Positions 49,501 to 60,915 of a DNA stretch of 64,000 nucleotides are shown here, piece after piece. Within the stretch, counting starts at the first letter, position 1, and each line of letters opens with the position of its first letter. Made by a program: the position numbers and the translations under genes. The DNA is from Caenorhabditis remanei (lineage: Eukaryota > Nematoda > Chromadorea > Rhabditida > Rhabditidae), in NCBI RefSeq assembly GCF_010183535.1, contig NC_071331.1:15066001-15130000 (forward strand). The letters run 5' to 3'. The notes beneath the pieces were generated by a model. The model saw nothing but the letters and a program-made list of their open reading frames with translations, was not told the DNA's origin and did no database searches.

Positions 49501-50562
49501 AACGGACGCACTCCTGCATATGGCGCCTCTACTGATAGTGGAAGAACTCCTGCATATGATCACGACTCCGGAAGAACACCTGGATATGAAAGTCTCCCGT
49601 CTAGAACACCAAATTATGACTCGGGCAAAACACCATCATACACTAATGATTTTGATACCCGTAAGTTATTATTCTTTCTACAACTACCGCAATTCTATTA
49701 ATTTACAGCAACGAGTCCAACATATGACCCTGAGCCACATGAACCTTACAATAATGCACCAGCAAGAACACCAGCGTTTGATTCTGGACGTACTCCAGGT
49801 TATGAAACGTATGACAGTGGCAGCCCTACTTATGATCCAGAACCTACCGGCGAAACTGAAGACATTGGAGACACATCATCACCGACCTACGATTCTCCTC
49901 CCCACTCGTATTCTGTTCCAACTCCAGGTGCTATGATAAACCCAGCGACACCAGGGGCTTATCACGTTGATACTCCGGGGCCATTTGTTGCTCCAATGAC
50001 TCCTGGAACTGGAGGAGCTTACGATCAGTACGTGGCTCCATCGCCATATATGGGGGGAGGTTTTGAAGCGAACAACTTCAATAATGCGGGAGGCGCGATT
50101 GAGTCCATTCGTAAGTTGTTGTGTAACGTAATAATCATCGAATAATCCTATTTCAGCTGAACACTTTTTGGTACAAGGACATTGGATTATGTCAAATCTT
50201 TACGTTGTCATCAAGGAACATGACCCCCGGTATAATGATCGTGAGGCCATCGTTCAAAATGCCAATGATGGAAAAGTTGATATTTACATTCCGGACCTTA
50301 AATGTAATCTGGAAGTAGACTTCGATCAGCTCTCTCCCACCAGACCTCAGCCGGGAGATTTCGTAAGTCTCAACGTCAAAACATATCAGATCTAAATCAA
50401 TTAATATTGTAGGCTCGTGTTATCTTCGGACACGATGGTGGACACAGTGGACAGGTTGTGTCAATGGATGGAGTTGATGCCCTCATTCGGTCACAGTCAG
50501 ATATCTCCGACATGCGAAGCTGCAACATTGGACTGTGCTGCAAGATGCACGGTGGAGCCTGA
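46583..50562 (+). CDS. spt-5: Transcription elongation factor SPT5 (DSIF large subunit)
   Basis: Eight exons (46583-46630, 46675-46758, 46808-47326, 47376-47958, 48020-49660, 49709-50110, 50157-50362, 50413-50562) give 1210 residues. A very acidic N-terminus (about 1-170, Asp/Glu runs) precedes the NGN domain (about 195-290, [20 protein letters not shown]), which pairs with SPT4. Several KOW domains follow (for example [56 protein letters not shown]). The C-terminal repeat region is built of TPMYG and GRTPAYG units, substrates of P-TEFb, and a last KOW domain ends the protein ([19 protein letters not shown]). DSIF binds RNA polymerase II, first pausing and then promoting elongation. Confidence 0.95.
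49180..49650 (+). repeat. spt-5: SPT5 C-terminal repeat region coding repeats
   Basis: Tandem degenerate codon repeats encode about 20 units of the type (S/G)(K/R)TPMYG or GRTPAYG. Each TP is a likely P-TEFb phosphorylation site. The repeats continue more loosely in the next exon ([15 protein letters not shown]). Confidence 0.8.
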
Positions 50563-50822
50563 ACTGATTCCAAAGTAACTATTTATCATTCGTTATTCAA
50601 CAACTGTTCTCTCATTGGAATTCGCTTTTTCTGTTCATCTGTTTTATATTCGACTTCTTTGTCTTTTCATTTTTCAAAAGTCGATCATTAATCTATTTCT
50701 TTTCATTTGTTCAATTAATCAGAAGTCTGCAACGTTTTAATTCAAATGATATTTCTACTTTATTGGTGAAACTCGTATTTGTCAAGGAGGTCAATAATAA
50801 AACTCGTAAAATATTTTATGTT

Positions 50823-51606
50823 TCAAGCGGAGGGGTTGTGATCGGTGAGTTCGAAATTCTCGACCAGTTGATTCACTCGTCGCACAATGTCCCGTCCGTC
50901 TCTATTGAAGACCTCGTGAAACTGCTCGTCGTCCGATTCTGGCATTTTCCCACGTAATCGAATCAAAAATTCAGTTTTTCGAGGCAATGTAAAGAGAGCG
51001 GCGGACACTGCAGTTTTGACCGGCCATGAGTGAAATTGAGAAAGATGTTTGTCATATGACGAACGGGCGATTATAGAAACTTTCGCCTCATCATCTTCTG
51101 CTGTGAAAACACCATCCAATAAATCAATCACGAATTCAAGAGCTCTGAATGTAGATTGATTTTGAAAAATATAGAATTTCGAGATTATTACCTGTTCAGG
51201 ACCATCAAATGACCGGTACCACTCCTATTTGGCTTGAGATTTCGAATGGACCCGTTCTCCGATTCTCTAGTTGCCATAGTTAAGATACTTCTGAAAATTA
51301 AAATCAACATCGAGATTGAAATGGACTTTCTTACTTGTATGACTCCGGATCAGTATTTCTCATCTGAGCGAGTTTCTCTAATTTGTTTGAAACATCCTTC
51401 ACAACGAAACTGAAAATCGTGCCCCATGACCCCATGACTCTGTAAGATTTTTCAATTTTCAATTCAAAACGATGGACTTACTTGCAAACGTGTTCCCAGA
51501 AAAGCAAATACTGTTCCAGGTCAACATTGTCACTATCCACGAGAGAGTTTTCGATAGTTCTCATTATTTGATAAGTCTCTGGTTCGACATCTTCAGATTG
51601 TGACAT
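50823..51606 (-). CDS. Glycolipid transfer protein (GLTP) domain protein
   Basis: Four exons (51606-51482, 51439-51335, 51290-51192, 51144-50823) encode 216 residues, the size of a single GLTP domain. Ligand head-group residues of the family are visible: the D..N pair in KDVSNKLEKL (Asp57, Asn60), Arg in GHLMVLNRALEFV, and the H.....W-type region in YDKHLSQFHSWPVKTAVSAA. GLTP-fold proteins move glycosphingolipids or ceramide-1-phosphate between membranes in the cytosol. The pattern is nearer to the ceramide-1-phosphate transfer (CPTP) type than to FAPP2, but that is a weak inference. It converges on spt-5, with only 260 bases between stop codons. Confidence 0.82.
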
Positions 51607-52278
51607 TGTTCACTGAAAAAATACAAAATTGTATGAATGATAGGAAGATAGAGAAGAGAGCACAGAGACAAAAACACAGACAAGAACTTTGCACTTTTGA
51701 AGCCGAGAAAGGGAAAAAACGGAGAACAAATAAATGTTTGACACCTCATTGTTTTCGTGTTTTGCCACAGATTCGTTCCATTTATTTTTGTTTCGCTGGA
51801 GTTCAGCAGATCACATTTTTCGAATTTCAGAAGACAGTTTCCCGCCGTTTTTATTGTTTTGATACTGGAACTATGCTATAAGTTTCAACTCAATTCGTTG
51901 AACCAAAATAAGTTCGAAGGAGGGTTTTCTGGAAAAACAAAAAAACATGTGAACAAATAAAAAAAACTAGTTCGAGAATGTCTTTTCTGTTTCAGAAAAT
52001 GGGAGAATTTTCCCTATTGTCATAATCTCCGGTTTCAACATAATATAATACCTCATATGCATAACTCTAGAATTTTCAAAACCGGTGCCATGAACCCTCC
52101 TCTTTCAAACAATGACTCATCACCTTCCCGATCGCAGCTGTCTCCCTTTCCTCCGCCTCTTCGTTTTTGTCGGACGATCAGTCCGTTGTCAAGTACCTAC
52201 GTCTCTCAGTCTTCTCTCACATTTGTTCATTTCATCGTCAATTCTCACAATTCATCATCACTTGTCACCTTTTCAGCC
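51607..52278. other. Divergent intergenic region, no gene seen
   Basis: 670 bases between start codons of the GLTP-domain gene (minus) and the cysteine-rich secreted protein (plus). The plus-strand open frame starting at 52057 covers the real start but uses the frame upstream of the acceptor TTTTCAG, so I do not extend the gene into it. Confidence 0.5.
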
Positions 52279-53590
52279 ATGTACAGTATACTTCGGATTC
52301 TAGCAGCACTATGTTTTATTGGCGTCGTGGATTCATATCTACCTTCAGAATACCGTATGTCAATTTGAACTAATTTGTTTAGATTTTTGAAAAGTAAAAT
52401 GAAAATCAAATTTTTCGAATTCAGGTGGCAAATCACCAGAATCGTCAATAGAAGAATCGAATTGGGTCGACGAGAAAGAAATTCGCGAGCGTCTGTCTGC
52501 GATTGCCGCCGAAAAATTCTCACACCACTATCGTGAACACCAGGTACGCCGTATTCAGTCATAAAATGGAAACAATGTTTTACACTTTCTATGACAGTAC
52601 AAAAAAGGAGTGAGTGTGACGTTGTGAAGTGACCTTTAGTACAATGCAACTTACCAATTAATTCCGATTCACCGTCTTGATCATTTGAAAATTGAAATTG
52701 GTCATCCAACCAGAATTCATTCAAAAATTAAACTGAAACATTATCATTTGAAGCAGGTCGAAAATCAAAATTTGACGACAGCGACAAAAAGCAGATCAGT
52801 TATCAGGTCAGCTGTTGAGAAAACGCGTAGGAAGAGAGACGGAGGAATTGTGTCAGGACCTGTCGCCACGGCTTTAGTTACTGGAATGATCGGTAAGTAG
52901 ATCTTTGTCAGTTTACTTTTCTTCATATTTTCTTTCTTCAAAAGTTCTGAGTCATGCTCTCTCTCTAGAGTCTGCTCTTTCTCTCAAGTTCTCACGTCGG
53001 CTCAATTGAGAGAGCCGACGTCCTCATTTCTTCAAACATTTGTTCGCATTTTATGAGTCATCAAAAATGCAATTTTTCAGGAATGACAGCAAAAACAGTG
53101 GCTGAATTGACAAGTTTTAACCCACGTCTGTCAGAAGGTGGATGTGAATGGTTCGGAACAGCTCCACTCTGCAATTTCCCATGTCCATCTGATTATGATT
53201 ACATTCGCGCAAACAACGGAAGATTCTCATCCTGGTGGCTTTCGGGCTTCTGCTCCCCAGATCCCAGTTTCGGAAAACCATGTTCCACTCTTCTTGGAGA
53301 TTACTTCAGTAAACGCTTCTGTTGTAAATCTGATCCAATGGAATGTACATGGTCTGGAAGATGGATGGGAGCTAATACAGCTCACAATATTTACTGTAGA
53401 TATGATAACGTTGGAAAGTGTGGAACCATTGACTGTTCTATTAACCATTTCACATTAAAAGTGAGTATCAGATGAAATTCTTTGAAACTTTCCAATTTCC
53501 TGATTCCAGGCACAAAATTCGTCGGAAATCACTGGTGATCGGTGTGATCGTCTCGAACTTTTTGGACTATGTGGAAAAGCGTCAAAATGA
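52279..53590 (+). CDS. Secreted cysteine-rich nematode protein of unknown function
   Basis: Five exons (52279-52354, 52425-52543, 52757-52892, 53081-53460, 53510-53590) encode 263 residues. A signal peptide (MYSILRILAALCFIGVVDS) leads a charged pro-like region that ends in a dibasic RRKR site near residue 92, then a cysteine-rich domain of about 150 residues with roughly 16 cysteines and many Trp/Tyr (GGCEWFGTAPLCNFPCPSD, KRFCCKSDPMECTW). The RRKR site before the domain suggests furin/KPC processing to release it. I do not recognise the family; the cysteine spacing looks like a nematode-restricted extracellular module. The start follows an acceptor TTTTCAG by two bases. Confidence 0.78.
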
Positions 53591-53678
53591 AGAATTTGAC
53601 TTTTTTCCAGGTGAAAACAGAAAACGATCCATGAATAAAAGAACTATATTGAAAATTGAATGGTAAAAAAATGTCCTT

Positions 53679-53831
53679 CGCGGCGAGACCAGTGTTTCAA
53701 ACAATAAAAGTTACTTGAAATGTAGGTCTAATCAGGCTCAAATTTGATCTCTGGCGGCTGGGGTCCCTGGACCCGTTTAAGACCCACATTTCGAGGAATT
53801 TCAAATGTTTGAGACACTAGTCTCGCCGCGG
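53679..53831. repeat. MITE-like short inverted-repeat element
   Basis: A 153-base element has imperfect terminal inverted repeats of about 52 bases: CGCGGCGAGACCAGTGTTTC at the left and its complement (GACACTAGTCTCGCCGCG) at the right. It sits 88 bases after the stop of the cysteine-rich gene. No coding capacity. It looks like a small non-autonomous DNA transposon. Confidence 0.75.
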
Positions 53832-54169
53832 CGGATAATTTTACTACGATAGTTTGTTGAGTTTTTGGAGAATTTCTGCATAGGGTTTCTTGAGGTTTTT
53901 TTCTACCTCTCGCCAAAATTCATGATTTTTAGTCTATTTTTCGCGATTTTTTGAAAAATCCAAATGATTTGATTAGTCTCCTACAAAATCCTTTTCTTTT
54001 TTGGTCCTAGTGCAGTTTTCCTTCAAATATCACTGCTTCGTTTTTTTTTGTTTTAATTTTTCCTTGTTTCCCACGTGGTTGCACACAAAATCTAATAGAA
54101 TATGTCATCAGAAACTGTTAAAGCATCAAACTTCCTTTTAACTTCCTATAATTTATTTATCTTGCAGGA
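53832..54169. other. Intergenic stretch, no gene seen
   Basis: AT-rich sequence between the MITE-like element and the acceptor before the next gene. Confidence 0.5.
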
Positions 54170-55770
54170 ATGTCCTCCAAAAACCCAACCGAAAATGCTT
54201 CAGAACATGAGCGAGAATCCAATTCCAGGTATCGTGAGGCAAACGTGATTCGAAAGGAATTTGATTCTCATCGCGACTCTGAATTTTTGAATGAAAGTTC
54301 AAATTATAACGATGAGCTGTACAGACAAGTTTCGGCGAAAGGAGTTGATCAACTAAGTTGCGAAAAAGAATCGTCTTACCAAAAGGAAATGCCTGATATG
54401 TTTGAACCACCGTACAACACAGTGTTTGAGGAAATGACGAATATTTTGGAAGAGGAAAGAAAGCTGTATACAACTTTTGTATTTTTTTAGAGATTCTATT
54501 CCGTATTTCAGGAAAAATGGCGGAAGCACATCAGAAAGCATCGAAACGGTTGGCAATGAAATTGAACGTCTTGTAGAAGTGTGGGCCCAAATTGTGATGA
54601 ATGATCCAAATGTCGAAAGAAAACTCCAACATGAAGCTATAATTGATATATACAGACAGAGAATTCAGGACCCACTATTTTATAACAAAAATGTACACAA
54701 ATCTACAAGCGCTCAATCGGTTGTCATGGATGGACTCGTGAGTTTAACAGTTTTTTTTCTGTTTTGAAAATGTAATTGTTTCTTACAGATTACGGTTTGG
54801 AATCTCTCGTTCGTGTCTGTTCACGAAAAAAACAATATGTGGCTTTGAACAAACTCGCAAGATTCCAGGAATGCCGCCCGGCCCGTCCCGTTCTAACTGT
54901 AGTTTCGTGCTTCAAGAGAATCGACAAAAAAATCTATTGAAGGAAATGGAATTGAAGGTGAAAATCGAGTACATACGTGAGAATACACATTATTGTTTGT
55001 TTCAGATTGCAGCAATTAAAAAACAACGGAAGAGAAAACTGGCCGGACTCGGTGAAAACGACGACTCAATGGACGACATTGCCATGCAGCAGAGAAGGAT
55101 AAAACCAGATATTGAGTTGCAAAGCAAAGTCAACCAAATGTTGGCAGTTATTTTGGAATACACCGATGAGGACGGGGAAGTTATCGCGGAACCTTTCCAA
55201 ACTCTCCCAACTAAAAGGGAGCTTCCTGAGTACTATAAGGAAATTTCACAGCCAATGGATTTTGATCGCATCAATAGAAAACTTCAAACTGGACGATACG
55301 CAACAATAGACGAAGTAAATGACGATATGATGTTGCTAGTTAACAATGCACAAACGTTCAATGAAGAGGACAGTGAAATTTATGATAACTCCAAAATTAT
55401 AGCAAGGATGTGGAAGGAACAGTATGATAAAGTGGGTCGTTTATTTTCAGAGAGTACATATTATTGTTTCTTTCAGGTCAAAAGTGCATCGAAGCCGGCA
55501 GTGGTTATCAAACAAGAACCGCAAAGTTCGCACACTGTTCCTTCGCAAAAAACTAATTTAGGATCTCCCAGTGAAGCTCCACCACTTAAAAGAATCAAGC
55601 GGGAAGTACATGATGAGTTCATGGACGAAGAACAGGTGATATCATTCATTCCAGAATTTGCTCAACTAGTGTACCATTCTTTTATAATTACCTCATTCCA
55701 GCCTTCAACGTCGGAGTACCGTGCAGCTAATCGAAATCCGGATGAACGCGGTGATTATGACTACGAGTGA
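54170..55770 (+). pseudogene. Partial swsn-4/SMARCA4-like gene: bromodomain C-terminus without ATPase
   Basis: The 3' part is clearly the C-terminus of the SWI2/SNF2 ATPase of SWI/SNF: exons 54871-54957 (tentative), 55006-55431, 55477-55635 and 55702-55770. It contains a basic stretch (KKQRKRKLAGL) and a bromodomain of about 105 residues (LPTKRELPEYYKEISQPMD ... LLVNNAQTFN; the Asn of NNAQTFN is the acetyl-lysine-binding position), and ends RGDYDYE. The helicase-like ATPase that should lie upstream is absent. Instead, exons 54170-54465 and 54512-54737 encode about 174 residues I do not recognise (EPPYNTVFEEMTNILEEERK). At 54789 the frame carried forward meets a stop after 19 codons, while another frame stays open, so the join to the bromodomain part is broken or needs unusual splicing. 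It may be a chimeric gene or a decayed duplicate; the bromodomain itself looks intact. Confidence 0.65.
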
Positions 55771-56246
55771 TTGAAATACAGTTATTCCAATATCTTGATT
55801 CATTTAACTATTAATAAGTTCCATGCAGTACTTGTATCTCCTCCTGTTCTATGATGTCTAATCTTTTGAGCTGTCACTATAAAAACGCCCGCTCCTCTTC
55901 CTGTCCTTTTTTCTTATCAGCCTCTAGTCGCCACTCTCTCTCATCGCCCTTTCTTCGCTTATATATCTGCGTCTCTTCCTCGCAGACGTTTTTACACAGT
56001 CGCTAGCCTTCCTCTTTCGTGTGAAGAATCTCCATTCAAAAAATATTCGTTCTAGTTTGATTTTTATTTATTCAACCCGAATGAGTGTTGTCAATTAGTT
56101 TCATTTATCTGAATCAGAATAAAAATTTCACATCGCATTTCTATCAGCAATCATTCTTTCATTTCATGTGTTGTGTTTCGCCGCATCGTACTTTCGAAAC
56201 TCTTAGTTCCTCGAGTTTACTGATTTTATTACAGAAAACTCGGAAA

Positions 56247-57008
56247 ATGGCTGCTCTCAGAAGTACAAAGGTACGTTTCATGATCTGACCATCACGATAA
56301 TAACCATTTCGTTCGGGTGAATTCGTCAGGAGTTGCTAATTCATGTATTTCAGGGACTCGTTGCTCTAGTCACTGGAGGTGCCTCTGGTCTTGGTAAGGG
56401 AACTGCCGAAGTTTTGGCTAAAGCAGGAGCCAGAGTTGCTATTCTCGATCTTCCTCAATCAAAAGGAGCTGAAGTTGCCAAAGAAATAGGAGCCATCTTT
56501 ACTCCAGCTTCAGTTAGTTGAATAGTGGCGATCCAAATACCTTCGCAACTTACAATTTTAGGTCACCAACGAAGACGAAATTAAGGCAGCTTTCGCAAAA
56601 GTACAATCGGAATATGGACGCCTCGATGCTCTCGTCAATTGTGCAGGAATCGCCTACGCTTTCAAGCTCTACTCCGTTCAGAAGAAGAAGCATGTTGATT
56701 TTGAGAAAATTCGTCAGACTATGGATGTAGGCTTGTTATCGGAAAGATTGTTAATAAAACAACTGTTCCCAGGTTAACGTGTTGGGAACTTTCAATGTCA
56801 TTCGTCACGGAGTTGCTCTGATGGGCGAACACGAAAAAGATGCAAATGGACAACGAGGAGTTGTTATCAATACTGCCTCTGTTGCTGCATTTGATGGACA
56901 GACCGGACAGGTATCCGCATTTTCTTAAGTAATCGATGCTAAGTAAGAGTAATTTTCTAGTCAGCTTATTCGGCTTCAAAGGGAGCAATTGTGGGAAGCT
57001 GGACTTAA
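56247..57008 (+). pseudogene. Truncated ard-1/HSD17B10-like short-chain dehydrogenase
   Basis: Five exons (56247-56270, 56354-56512, 56562-56726, 56773-56910, 56961-57008) read without error from MAALRSTK through the Rossmann motif TGGASGLGKGTAE, the NCAG motif (LVNCAGIAY), the catalytic Ser region ([17 protein letters not shown]) and YSASKGAIVG with catalytic Tyr and Lys. The protein then ends after SWT with a stop at 57006, at about 177 residues, where the family runs to about 255. The lost part forms the substrate loop and the tetramer interface, so an active enzyme is unlikely. The intact family member is mitochondrial 3-hydroxyacyl-CoA/17-beta-hydroxysteroid dehydrogenase type 10. The break coincides with the start of an inverted terminal repeat at 57003. 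In C. elegans, ard-1 and swsn-4 are neighbours on chromosome IV, matching the fragment just upstream. Confidence 0.75.
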
Positions 57009-60000
57009 AAATGAAAAAAATGAAAATAAGTCTCTGGAATGAAAGGTGAGCCATATATTTGAATACGTATATACACCTTATTTGTCACTAGCAATCGGAT
57101 AGACATGGTCTCCCAAATACGTTTTTTCGAAAATGGCCACTTTCTGATTTTATGAGAAGAGCAAAATTTCACATTTTGATTTATAGTAACCCGGGAGTCA
57201 TAGCTGGAAACATGAGTCAGTTGACTTTTATGTAGCCTTAGTCCATATCTTGCGATTACACTTTAGTTTGGGAAGATTGCTTTTGAATGGACTAAGTTAT
57301 GATGTCTCGAAGTGGTTCAATTCAAAAAAGTCGAAAAAACGGAATTATGTCTGCCATTCTCTGGGAACTGAAAAGGGGCACGTAATATTTTTGTTTTGTT
57401 CTAGTTAGCGTAAGGGCTATCATTTCCCAAAATATCTAAGAAATCCCAGCGTTACACCCTGGGTCATTCCCATGTTAGATAAAAGCGATTCACCCGATTT
57501 TTGACAGCAGTGCTCTTAAGTACACATCGATCTTATTGAAAAAACGAGTGCAGCGTTTTCTCACGTTTATTCTCTTCAATCCTTTCAATGAAACTCTCTC
57601 CAGAACTTCATTGAGGGGTTTATCTTCGAGTATCGGCACTGGATCATTTGAGTTAAGACTGAAATTTTGTAGAGATAATAAGCTTATAAAAGCTGAAAAC
57701 TTCATATCCATTCTCCTTTTTAAATTAGAATTTCTGAAAACGTTCTCAAAGCACTGAATTTGCGTGCTCTCTGACATTTCCAGCTGTATATTCCCACTCG
57801 AAAAGTAAGGAAAGAACGAAATAAAGCAAAACCATTCAATATTTCATTCAATCCCGTTTTGCTGAGAGTGCGAAAATCCCCTGAATTTCGCGACTAAATT
57901 AGATTCCCATCTCTGCTGAACCAAAGGCTTGGGGAGCCAATACGTATACTCCTAACCTCACCAAAATGCTCTAGTATCATTTGCATTTCATCCGTGACAC
58001 ATGTCTAGACACAGAAAACCCAGATATGTTGGGCCTTGTTTTGGTCCCAGTTTTCCGTTTTCCCACTCTCTTTTCTGCGATTCGTTTTCCATAATAATAA
58101 AAGGTCGTCATGCCAAATTGCTGCTGCTCCCACGTCTTCTTTCGTCTTCCTTCTCGCTTCCACTTCCTATTTTTGCTTCTTTCCATTCATTCTTTTCTCT
58201 TTTTTTCCTTCTTTTTTCGTTTGTGTTTTTTCTGCGTTTCGATTCGTGAGAACTCATGAGTGACACCATGTATTCCATATTCTTTACTCCGTCACATAAC
58301 TCATTCGTTCCGTTTTCTTTCATGATATTTTCCAATTATGTTAGTCGTTTCATTCGACAGAAAATTGGATCAAAAAACGTAGTAATACAAATCATTCAAA
58401 AAGAGAAAAACGGATAATTTATAGCCTAACACAGTTTTTTGTGAGTAGTAGGTGAAATTGTAACTTTCTGTGTTTCATGTTTTGTTCTCTTTCGAGTGTG
58501 CTCCAAATCATTTCAAAGAGATGAACATTTCCCTTTCAAATGGTAAATTTAGAGTGGAAGTCTGTTTCAAATTGAGTTACTTGGCAAATCAAAATTGGAA
58601 CACAAGTTTTCCTACTCAGTTCAAGACTTTTTTTAAATGCCAATTTTTTGTTGCTTCAGATTGATTCTAACAGAACTCAGCATTTATGGAAAATTCATAT
58701 GGTTTTCATGTGTTATCTAAACCAAATATTGTTAATTTCTAGGGTTCTGTCCTCATGAAGAATTTTGTTTTGAACAAAATATTTTTTATTCCGGTTATCC
58801 AGAACTAATAAGATTCGTCATCTACAGTACCGCTCAATAGGATATGAAGTTTTGGTTTTTCGCCCATAACTTTCTTCTAATTGATCGGATTGACCTGAAA
58901 CTTTGGGAAAACATTTATTGCAGAGTTCTCATTATATTTAATCAACATTTTTAGTGAAAAATCATGTTTTACAAGTTTTTTGTAAAATTTTCGAAAATCA
59001 CAAAAATTCGAAAAATCGCATATTTTTATTTCCATGGCCGGTGTATCAAAAATAGAGTGTGTTATTAGTGTTTATGATTAATTTTTAAAAGAAAAGGTCT
59101 TGATTCTCATTTTTGACCACTGGACCCCTACTCTTGACTTGTTACCCATGTCTCCCGGGCTGTCAAAGTTTGGTAGTACTAATATATGGAGTTTTGAACT
59201 TCAAACACCTGTAAAACTTGTGTTTTCTGTAGAAAACAATATCGAAGTTTGCAAAGCTATAGAGTGAAATGTGGGAAACATGAATTTAACATTTTTATCT
59301 CGATGGAAGCCCATATATAATTTTTGGAGACCTCCGATTGTCAAATACTGCATATCTGGTATCGATGTCGGACTCTTTCCGGACGGAAATTATACATTTA
59401 TTCGGTAGTTTCAGTTTTACAATTTATGGAACTTGTTATTTGAACAATTACCAATATTTTGAGCCGAGTTTCAATACACCTGTTTGTATTAAAAAGATTG
59501 ATAACTCCCTGCAGTCTTACTCTCACCTGTTCGAAAATGTCGAAATTTACATGTTTGTTTTTCCTCAAAAATCATATTGCATTGATGATGTTTTTAATCA
59601 TTCGCGTTAGAAAAAAACCCAAATAGGCTAAAAAATAGTACAAATGTCCCCTCTCACATTTTCTCATGTATTCATAAGACGACCAAAAAATGCTGTCAGA
59701 ACATGATCACGATGAAGTTCCTTTTCAAAGGAACAGTACTTTAAAAATCAATTATTTATCGAAACTTGACTCATTATATTGGCAATGGTTCAAGTAACAA
59801 ATTCCATAAGTTGCAAAACTGAAAGTACCGGATAAATGTATAATTTCGCTCCGGAATGGGTCCGACATCGATACCAGATATGCAGTATTTGACAATCGGA
59901 GGTCTCCAAAAATTATATATGGGCTTCCATCGAGATAAAAATGTTAAATTCATGTTTCCCACATTTCACTCTATAGCTTTGCAAACTTCGATATTGTTTT

Positions 60001-60821
60001 CTACAGAAAACACAAGTTTTACAGGTGTTTGAAGTTCAAAACTCCATATATTAGTACTACCAAACTTTGACAGCCCGGGAGACATGGGTAACAAGTCAAG
60101 AGTAGGGGTCCAGTGGTCAAAAATGAGAATCAAGACCTTTTCTTTTAAAAATTAATCATAAACACTAATAACACACTCTATTTTTGATACACCGGCCATG
60201 GAAATAAAAATATGCGATTTTTCGAATTTTTGTGATTTTCGAAAATTTTACAAAAAACTTGTAAAACATGATTTTTCACTAAAAATGTTGATTAAATATA
60301 ATGAGAACTCTGCAATAAATGTTTTCCCAAAGTTTCAGGTCAATCCGATCAATTAGAAGAAAGTTATGGGCGAAAAACCAAAACTTCATATCCTATTGAG
60401 CGGTACTGTAGATGAATGATCACCGCAATTTTGAACACTTTTCTTCCGAACGCTTATGAGAAAAAGAGAAATGAATCTTGATGGAAGTTTCTGAGAGATT
60501 GTATTCTAGTCTTGGGTAAAGAACCAGTATGTCATCTATGGATAAATATAGTCCTCCTCTACTTTTCAGACAATCTGAAGATTTTCTAAATTTTCATTTG
60601 TATTGATTTCCTTAGTTCCACGTCTATTCTCAGTTTTCAGTAAAATCGTATTTTTGAATCGTCATTGTTATACACAATTTATCTGTACAAATTATGATTA
60701 CATTCCATGGGAGACCATGTCTATCCGATTGCCAGTGACAAATAAGGTGTATATACGTACTCAAATATATGGCTCGCCTTTCATTCCAGAGACTTATTTT
60801 CATTTTTTCAATTTTTAAGTT
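57003..60821. mobile_element. 3.8 kb element with 114 bp terminal inverted repeats
   Basis: Bases 57003-57115 and 60708-60821 are reverse complements with only a few differences (shared core TGAAAATAAGTCTCTGGAAT). Together they frame a 3.8 kb segment with no transposase frame. The interior holds another inverted repeat (58818-60416) whose centre is displaced from the centre of this one, so one element is nested in the other. It directly follows the break in the dehydrogenase gene. I cannot identify the transposon family or a target-site duplication by eye. Confidence 0.6.
58818..60416. repeat. Long inverted repeat, arms about 650 bp
   Basis: Arms 58818-59472 and 59762-60416 are near-perfect reverse complements around a 290-base spacer. 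The outer ends read TCATCTACAGTACCGCTCAA and its complement; the same CTACAGTACCGCTCAA motif occurs in the separate palindrome at 60916-62086, so these belong to a repeat superfamily. Open frames in the arms are mirror images and not genes. Confidence 0.85.
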
Positions 60822-60915
60822 CAACTTCGTTAATTCCTTAAAAATAAGTTCAGCGTTTTTTGGTGAATTCTCCTTTTTTATGTAAGACGACTATTACAGT
60901 GTTTTAAAAACTATG

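Noticed and set aside
49313..49936. Plus-strand 207-codon open frame in spt-5
   Set aside because: Out-of-frame shadow of the TPAYG repeats that runs through an intron.
59338..59610. Plus-strand 90-codon open frame
   Set aside because: Lies in one arm and the spacer of the 58818-60416 inverted repeat; no splice or family support.
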